From contig CANGUZ010000003.1 in the NCBI GenBank assembly GCA_947457255.1, positions 51,218 to 115,217 on the forward strand: a stretch of DNA of 64,000 nt, given 5' to 3'. Made by a program: the position numbers and the translations under genes. Every line of letters starts with the position of its first letter. Positions within the stretch are counted from its first letter, which is position 1. Positions 58,505 to 64,000 of this stretch are shown in pieces. The notes beneath the pieces are model-generated. The model saw only the letters and a list, made by a program, of their open reading frames with translations. It searched no databases and was not told the DNA's origin. This DNA comes from Flavobacteriaceae bacterium. GTDB taxonomy: Bacteria; Bacteroidota; Bacteroidia; Flavobacteriales; Flavobacteriaceae.

Positions 58505-60301
58505 CTATTGAGAAACTTGTTCAGAATTAGTACTATAATTTTTAAATAAGCCAACTAGACTGTTAACGTCTAATTTACAAAATTGTTGTAATTCAGGAAT
58601 TGTACCTTGCTCTACAAACACATCAGGAATGCCCAGAATATTTATTGATAAAGTATACTTGTGCAGAACTAAAAATTCAGCTATTGAGCTCCCAAAACCT
58701 CCAATAATTGATCCATCTTCAATGGTAATTAAAGATTGAAATGAGGTACAGATAGTATGAAGTAAATCATCATCTAAGGGTTTTACAAACGCAAAATCAT
58801 AATGAGCAAAATGCTCTGAATTATTTAATTTAGACAAAGCAAGAGTTACATTATTGCCAATAGTTCCATTAGATAAAATCGCAATTTTTGTTCCATTTTT
58901 GAGGCAAGTAGCTTTTCCTATTTCCATTTTTTGATACGGCTGTTTCCAATTTATAATCTGGCCTCGACCACGAGGATAACGAATGGCTATAGGATGTGGC
59001 AAACCAAATTGTGCCGTATATAAAATGTTCCGAAGTTCAATTTCATTCAATGGTGAATAAATAATCATATTTGGGATGCATCTCAAAAACGCCAAATCAA
59101 AAACGCCATGATGTGTTGCTCCATCCTCACCTACCAAACCTGCACGGTCTAAACAAAAAATGACTGGTAGATTCTGCAAAGCCACATCATGAATCACTTG
59201 GTCATAAGCGCGTTGCAAAAAAGTGGAATAGATGTTACAAAAAACAACCATTCCTTGGGTAGCCATCCCTGCAGATAAGGTTACAGCATGCTGCTCAGCA
59301 ATTCCTACATCAAAAGCACGTTTCGGAAATTCATCCATCATAAATTTGAGTGAACTTCCTGTTGGCATTGCTGGAGTGATTCCGATAATCTTTTCGTTTG
59401 ATTTAGCTAAATCCAAAAGTGTTAAACCAAATACATCTTGGTATTTAGGAGGAAGATTTTCTTCTAATTTTGTATGAATTTCTCCTGTAGCGGCGTCGAA
59501 TTTTCCAGGGGCATGATATTGTACTTGATTATCCTCTGCTTGTTGTAACCCTTTCCCTTTTGTGGTGATAATATGAAGAAACTTTGGTCCTTTTATATTC
59601 TTTAATCGTTTCAATTCTTTAAGAACTGCAAAAATATCATTGCCGTCTATAGGCCCAGAATAATCAAAGTTTAAGGACTTAATCATGTTGTTCTGCTTCG
59701 GATTTTTTCCTTCTTTCACAGCGGTGAGATACTTTTTTAAAGCACCAACACTTGGGTCAATACCAATAGCATTATCATTAAGTATTACCAACAAATTAGC
59801 ATCGGTAACCCCTGCATGATTCAATCCTTCAAAAGCTATTCCAGACGCAATAGAAGCATCGCCAATAACTGCAATATGTTGTTTGTTATAATCTCCTTTT
59901 AAATTAGAAGCAATTGCCATACCTAAAGCTGCCGAAATAGAAGTCGAAGAATGCCCTACTCCAAAAGCATCATATACACTTTCGCTCCTTTTTGGAAATC
60001 CAGAAATACCCCCTAATTGTCTATTCGTATGAAACTGCGTTCTTCTATCAGTTAAAATTTTATGCCCATAAGCTTGATGTCCTACATCCCAAACCAATAA
60101 ATCTTCTGGAGTATTAAAGATGTAGTGTAAAGCAATTGTTAGTTCTACAACACCTAAACTTGCACCAAGATGCCCTTCTTTAACAGCTACAATTCCAATA
60201 ATAAAGTCACGCAATTCTTGTGCAACTTGAGGAAGTTGTGCTTCATCGAGTTGACGTAAATCGGATGGATTGAAAATATGTGTAAGTAAATTATTCGACA
60301 T
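58505..60301 (-). CDS. dxs: 1-deoxy-D-xylulose-5-phosphate synthase
   Basis: Start at MSNNLL; GHLGASLGVVELTIALHYIF, DVGHQAYGHKILTDRR, GDASIASGIAFEGLNHAG, FCLDRAGLVGEDGATHHG. Confidence 0.95.
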   Translation of the reverse strand: MSNNLLTHIFNPSDLRQLDEAQLPQVAQELRDFIIGIVAVKEGHLGASLGVVELTIALHYIFNTPEDLLVWDVGHQAYGHKILTDRRTQFHTNRQLGGISGFPKRSESVYDAFGVGHSSTSISAALGMAIASNLKGDYNKQHIAVIGDASIASGIAFEGLNHAGVTDANLLVILNDNAIGIDPSVGALKKYLTAVKEGKNPKQNNMIKSLNFDYSGPIDGNDIFAVLKELKRLKNIKGPKFLHIITTKGKGLQQAEDNQVQYHAPGKFDAATGEIHTKLEENLPPKYQDVFGLTLLDLAKSNEKIIGITPAMPTGSSLKFMMDEFPKRAFDVGIAEQHAVTLSAGMATQGMVVFCNIYSTFLQRAYDQVIHDVALQNLPVIFCLDRAGLVGEDGATHHGVFDLAFLRCIPNMIIYSPLNEIELRNILYTAQFGLPHPIAIRYPRGRGQIINWKQPYQKMEIGKATCLKNGTKIAILSNGTIGNNVTLALSKLNNSEHFAHYDFAFVKPLDDDLLHTICTSFQSLITIEDGSIIGGFGSSIAEFLVLHKYTLSINILGIPDVFVEQGTIPELQQFCKLDVNSLVGLFKNYSTNSEQVSQ

Positions 60302-60305
60302 GAAG

Positions 60306-60334
60306 CAAATGTACAAATTGAATTCCTATTTTTG
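60306..60334. promoter_or_regulatory. Back-to-back -7 boxes of dxs (minus, TACATTTG 60313-60306) and tadA (plus, TATTTTTG 60327-60334)
   Basis: Both match TAnnTTTG and each ends exactly 4 nt before its ATG. Confidence 0.55.
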
Positions 60335-60338
60335 CTTT

Positions 60339-60782
60339 ATGGAAAACATTTTCACTGACGAATATTTTATGAAAAAAGCCCTTCAGGAAGCCGAAGTAGC
60401 TTTTGAAAAAGGTGAAATTCCTGTTGGTGCTATTGTCGTAATCGATAACAAAATCATTGCAAGAAGTCATAATTTAACCGAACTATTAAATGATGTTACC
60501 GCTCACGCCGAAATGCAAGCGATAACTGCTGCAGCTAATTTTTTGGGAGGAAAATATTTAACAGGTTGTACGCTTTATGTTACTCTTGAACCATGCCAAA
60601 TGTGTGCTGGAGCATTATATTGGAGTCAAATTTCAAAAATTGTTTTTGGGGCAAGCGATGAGCATCGTGGTTTTGAAAAAATGGGAACACAATTGCATCC
60701 AAAAACTATTGTTGTTCGCGGAGTTCTAGCAAATGAGGCTTCAAGTTTGATGAAAACGTTTTTTGCTGAGAAAAGAAAGTGA
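60339..60782 (+). CDS. tadA: tRNA-specific adenosine deaminase family protein
   Basis: Start at MENIFTDEYFMKKALQEAEVAFEKGEIPVGA; HAEMQAI and EPCQMCAGALYWS zinc motifs. Confidence 0.93.
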   Translation: MENIFTDEYFMKKALQEAEVAFEKGEIPVGAIVVIDNKIIARSHNLTELLNDVTAHAEMQAITAAANFLGGKYLTGCTLYVTLEPCQMCAGALYWSQISKIVFGASDEHRGFEKMGTQLHPKTIVVRGVLANEASSLMKTFFAEKRK

Positions 60783-60802
60783 AATTTGATATATTAATTC
60801 AT

Positions 60803-60840
60803 AAAAAAAGCGGTTAGAACAATACTCTAGCCGCTTTTTT
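60803..60840. terminator. Bidirectional terminator between convergent tadA and metalloprotease genes
   Basis: AAAAAAAGCGGTTAGA-acaatac-TCTAGCCGCTTTTTT. Confidence 0.85.
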
Positions 60841-60856
60841 ACTTAATTTTTTATTC

Positions 60857-63800
60857 TTATTCTTTTATAAAACGTTTTAAGGCAATTTCGCCATTTAAAG
60901 TCACTTCTAATAAATAGGCTCCAGATTTAATCATGTGAACTGGAATACTCTCGCCTTCAATTTTTCCTTTTGAAACTTCTTGACCTACAACATTAATAAT
61001 TCTATAGGTTCCATTTTCAATTCCAGAAATATTTAAAATATTTGATTTTACTGGATTTGGATACACTTTAAAAGTTAACGCTTTAGGAGTTATCGAAGCG
61101 TCTTTTGCAACTGATGCAACAATATTTATAGAATAATCTTCAACTTGTCCGAAAGAGAATATTTCACATGAAGTTGGAGAGGCATTATACTTCATAGAGA
61201 CTCTCATTCGGGTTAGACCTAGTTTCGCAGTGACAGGTATAGTTATCGTTCCTGAAATTGGGGTTGTTTTTGTTCTCGATCTCGACAAAACAGTTTCGCC
61301 AGCATCTGCAAAATCACCATCTCCATTATAATCAATCCAGACTCCATACCCTTCGTTGAATGCGGTACTTGTCCATGAAGGAGTTATCGTAATTGTATAG
61401 GCCGTTCCTCGAACTGCATTTGTAGATAAAGAAGTAAAATTTTCATAACCGCTAGTCCCTGTTGACGTGTTGTTTATTGTTCCAAAAACTACTCTACCTA
61501 TTCTCTCATCAGCTGTACTATTTCCTTGTGAAGCACAGTAAGAAGTAACTACAACGGCTAAAGTTGTTAGATTTACTATATTACTTGGTACTGAAATATT
61601 TCCAGCTGCATCTTTTGTTCGTATAGAAAATGTATATGCTGTCGATGCCGTTAATCCAGAAACAGCGTAAGAAGTTGTCGCTACACTAGCAATTAATGAT
61701 GCTCCTTGATATACATCATAGCCTGTTACAGCAACGTTATCTGTTGCGCCAGACCAAGACAAATTTGTAGTGGTTTGAGTTGTTCCTGTAGCTATCAACG
61801 TAGGAGCCGTTGGCAATGTTGTATCTAAAACTGGCGCTAAAGTTGTAACGCTAACTAAATTACTCGAAAGCGATATATTACCAGCTGCATCCTTAGCTTT
61901 TACTGAAAAAGAATATGTTGTTGAAGCCGTTAAACCAATAACTGAAAAGGTTGTACTTGATGTTGAACCCAACAAAGTTGAACCTCGAAACACATCATAA
62001 CCTGTTACCGCAATATTATCGGTTGCCCCAGACCAAGACAAGTTAGTTGCTGTTTGTGTAGTTCCAGATGCTGCTAATATTGGAGCGGTTGGCACAACAG
62101 TATCTGTAGAGCCCGCAGTTATGGTAAAGTTTGCATTAGAAATATCAAAGAAAATATGCCCGCTTCCTCTAACCATAATTCTGTTCTGTGTTCCTGCAAT
62201 ATTTGGTATTGTTACTACTTGACTTCCATCATTCGGCGTTCCAGCTAATAGTGTAATAGGAAATGTATTTCCACCATCTCTAGATAATAATATATCTACA
62301 TTAGCAGTATTAACTCCGTTTGCAGTTGTTCCTGCAACTGCCCAAGTTACAGTTTGTGAAGATCCTCCAACATAAGAAACAGCAGTATTAGGAGCACTCA
62401 CTGTAAATGGCCCTGCTGTTGCGTTAACCGTTACTATCATGTCATCACTATTATTTGCAGGTCCGCCAGATCTATTGTCTCTAACGGTTAATCTAAAGTT
62501 TAGAGTTCTTGCTACATTTGGAATCGCTTCCCAAGTCCAAGATGTTAATCCTGCTTGTATTGTTGATAATCTTGGAAAATATCTTGTTGCACTAGTAGAT
62601 GCAGTAAAAGAACGAAAAGCAGGCCCAGAAGTTGCCGTCGTTTTCGGATTTGTCGTAGTTGATGTTCCCCTATCCATTTGTTCCCAAATGTATGTTAGTG
62701 CGTCGCCATTTGCATCAGATCCAGAACCTGTTAAAACAAATGGAGTTCCTTTAGGTATGGTATAGTCCAAACCCGCATTTACCGTTGGAACTGCATTTCC
62801 AGTAACTGTTGTAGTTTGACAAGTAGTCGATTTTACATAATTAGTTATTTGCTGAATACTAACCGCATGAAAAAACGGATCGCTACGGGCTTGAAGATCG
62901 GTTGCTCCTGTTATTCCAGCATATCCCATAATGGTGGATCCACTTCCTGGTTCGCACTGTGCAATTGTACCTTCATTACTGAATGTAAAGGTATGATTAC
63001 CTCCAAATTGATGTCCCATCTCATGCGCAACATAATCAATGTCAAAACTATCGCCTTGAGGAATTCCATCTGCTGGAGAAGTAATTCCGCTACCTTTAGA
63101 ACCATTTACGCAAACACAGCCTATACAACCTGCGTTTCCTCCTCCTCCTGTAGCTCCAAATAAATGTCCGATATCATAGTTTGCTTCTCCAATAACTGAA
63201 GTCAATGTAGATTGTAATTCAGCATTCCATCTAGACATATTAGACGATGCAGAATAGGGATCTGAAGATGCACTAGTGTAAACTACTAAATCATTATTAG
63301 CAATCAAATTCATGTGTATTCCAAAATCTTTTTCGAAGACACCATTTACTCTTGTCATAGAATTATTTATTGCAGCTAATGCCAACGCTTTTGTTCCTCC
63401 AAAATAAGCCGTGTACTCTCCAGTTACAGATAATGCCAAACGGTAATTTCTTAAATTACCATCATCAGCATTTGGTCTTGCAACAAAATTGGTTAATGTA
63501 TTTGGACTTAATTTGTTCACTACTTTACACTCAAACTTGTTTAATGAAGCGATTTTATCTGTTTTTCTAAAAACACTATATGTTTTTAAATCCTTAGTAT
63601 AAGGCTCAATAAAAACAGCTGATTGATCTGCTTTGATTATCATACTTTGAAAACCAAGAGGAGATAAACTAAAGTAAATAGTAGATGTTGGATTTTCTAT
63701 TCCTTGTCCTACATAGGATTTTATTTCAGGGTACTTACTTGCCAATTCAGCATCCATATTAGAAGATTCCAAAATTCGATAACTCTCTAATTGCCCATCT

Positions 63801-64000
63801 GAATTGGGGAAAGAAACAATAATGTTCGATTTTTCTGAAGCTTCAAATCTTTTAGGAGAAGCAGATAGTTTTTGTTTTAAATTGACGATGTCAAGATCAA
63901 ATAATTTCGGATTCTTTATCTGGTTTTTGTTCTTAAAAATTTCCGAAACTAATTTATTTTCAGAGGTTTCATTCCATAGAGACTTGCTAATTTGTGCGAA
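60857..64000 (-). CDS. Secreted zinc metalloprotease (reprolysin-like) with two Fn3 domains, GEVED domain and T9SS sorting domain; 5' end off window
   Basis: HEMGHQFGGNHTF zinc motif; Fn3 repeats; YGVWIDYNGDGDFADAGETV GEVED; KVYPNPVKSNILNI C-terminus. Frame remains open to 64000 (FAQISKSLWNETSENKLVSE...), so ORF-track start at 63772 is not the true start. Confidence 0.88.
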   Translation of the reverse strand, partial: FAQISKSLWNETSENKLVSEIFKNKNQIKNPKLFDLDIVNLKQKLSASPKRFEASEKSNIIVSFPNSDGQLESYRILESSNMDAELASKYPEIKSYVGQGIENPTSTIYFSLSPLGFQSMIIKADQSAVFIEPYTKDLKTYSVFRKTDKIASLNKFECKVVNKLSPNTLTNFVARPNADDGNLRNYRLALSVTGEYTAYFGGTKALALAAINNSMTRVNGVFEKDFGIHMNLIANNDLVVYTSASSDPYSASSNMSRWNAELQSTLTSVIGEANYDIGHLFGATGGGGNAGCIGCVCVNGSKGSGITSPADGIPQGDSFDIDYVAHEMGHQFGGNHTFTFSNEGTIAQCEPGSGSTIMGYAGITGATDLQARSDPFFHAVSIQQITNYVKSTTCQTTTVTGNAVPTVNAGLDYTIPKGTPFVLTGSGSDANGDALTYIWEQMDRGTSTTTNPKTTATSGPAFRSFTASTSATRYFPRLSTIQAGLTSWTWEAIPNVARTLNFRLTVRDNRSGGPANNSDDMIVTVNATAGPFTVSAPNTAVSYVGGSSQTVTWAVAGTTANGVNTANVDILLSRDGGNTFPITLLAGTPNDGSQVVTIPNIAGTQNRIMVRGSGHIFFDISNANFTITAGSTDTVVPTAPILAASGTTQTATNLSWSGATDNIAVTGYDVFRGSTLLGSTSSTTFSVIGLTASTTYSFSVKAKDAAGNISLSSNLVSVTTLAPVLDTTLPTAPTLIATGTTQTTTNLSWSGATDNVAVTGYDVYQGASLIASVATTSYAVSGLTASTAYTFSIRTKDAAGNISVPSNIVNLTTLAVVVTSYCASQGNSTADERIGRVVFGTINNTSTGTSGYENFTSLSTNAVRGTAYTITITPSWTSTAFNEGYGVWIDYNGDGDFADAGETVLSRSRTKTTPISGTITIPVTAKLGLTRMRVSMKYNASPTSCEIFSFGQVEDYSINIVASVAKDASITPKALTFKVYPNPVKSNILNISGIENGTYRIINVVGQEVSKGKIEGESIPVHMIKSGAYLLEVTLNGEIALKRFIKE

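Noticed and set aside
1-64000. Prophage, IS element, integrase or rRNA operon
   Set aside because: No capsid, terminase, transposase or integrase-like translations and no rRNA-like sequence recognised in the window.

Overview
Low-GC (AT-rich) chromosomal window that looks like a Flavobacterium-type Bacteroidota genome: T9SS C-terminal sorting domains, TAnnTTTG -7 promoter boxes, DUF3127/DUF3078/DUF3109 genes. Most of it is housekeeping: mevalonate/UbiA cluster, rpsP-rimM-trmN6, leuCD-leuA-like-leuB, dnaE with N-terminal exonuclease, trxA, tRNA-Asp, aat, lysC, nrdBA, dgt, dxs/tadA, and several secreted T9SS proteins (GH13 amylase, repeat protein, metalloprotease). The clearest accessory region is about 4.4 kb between dnaE and trxA (about 21.73-26.3 kb). 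It holds (i) a decayed DUF3800 fragment, (ii) a single-chain nuclease-methyltransferase R-M gene split by an apparent one-base frameshift at an A-run, and (iii) an Abi_2/AbiF-type HEPN protein. Just upstream of the AbiF gene is a compact hairpin RNA candidate with its own Bacteroidota promoter and a U-rich 3' end, consistent with an abiF-type RNA:protein toxin-antitoxin/abortive-infection unit. This is the best candidate for an under-described system here. Other points: a ParE/RelE TA pair inside the mevalonate cluster, a Flavo-1-like structured intergenic element, back-to-back predicted leaderless promoters for dxs/tadA, a secreted Lys/Ala-rich protein with a PBCV-type basic adaptor domain, and a recent 267-bp in-frame duplication in the amylase. 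All calls are from reading the sequence and translations; no database search was run.
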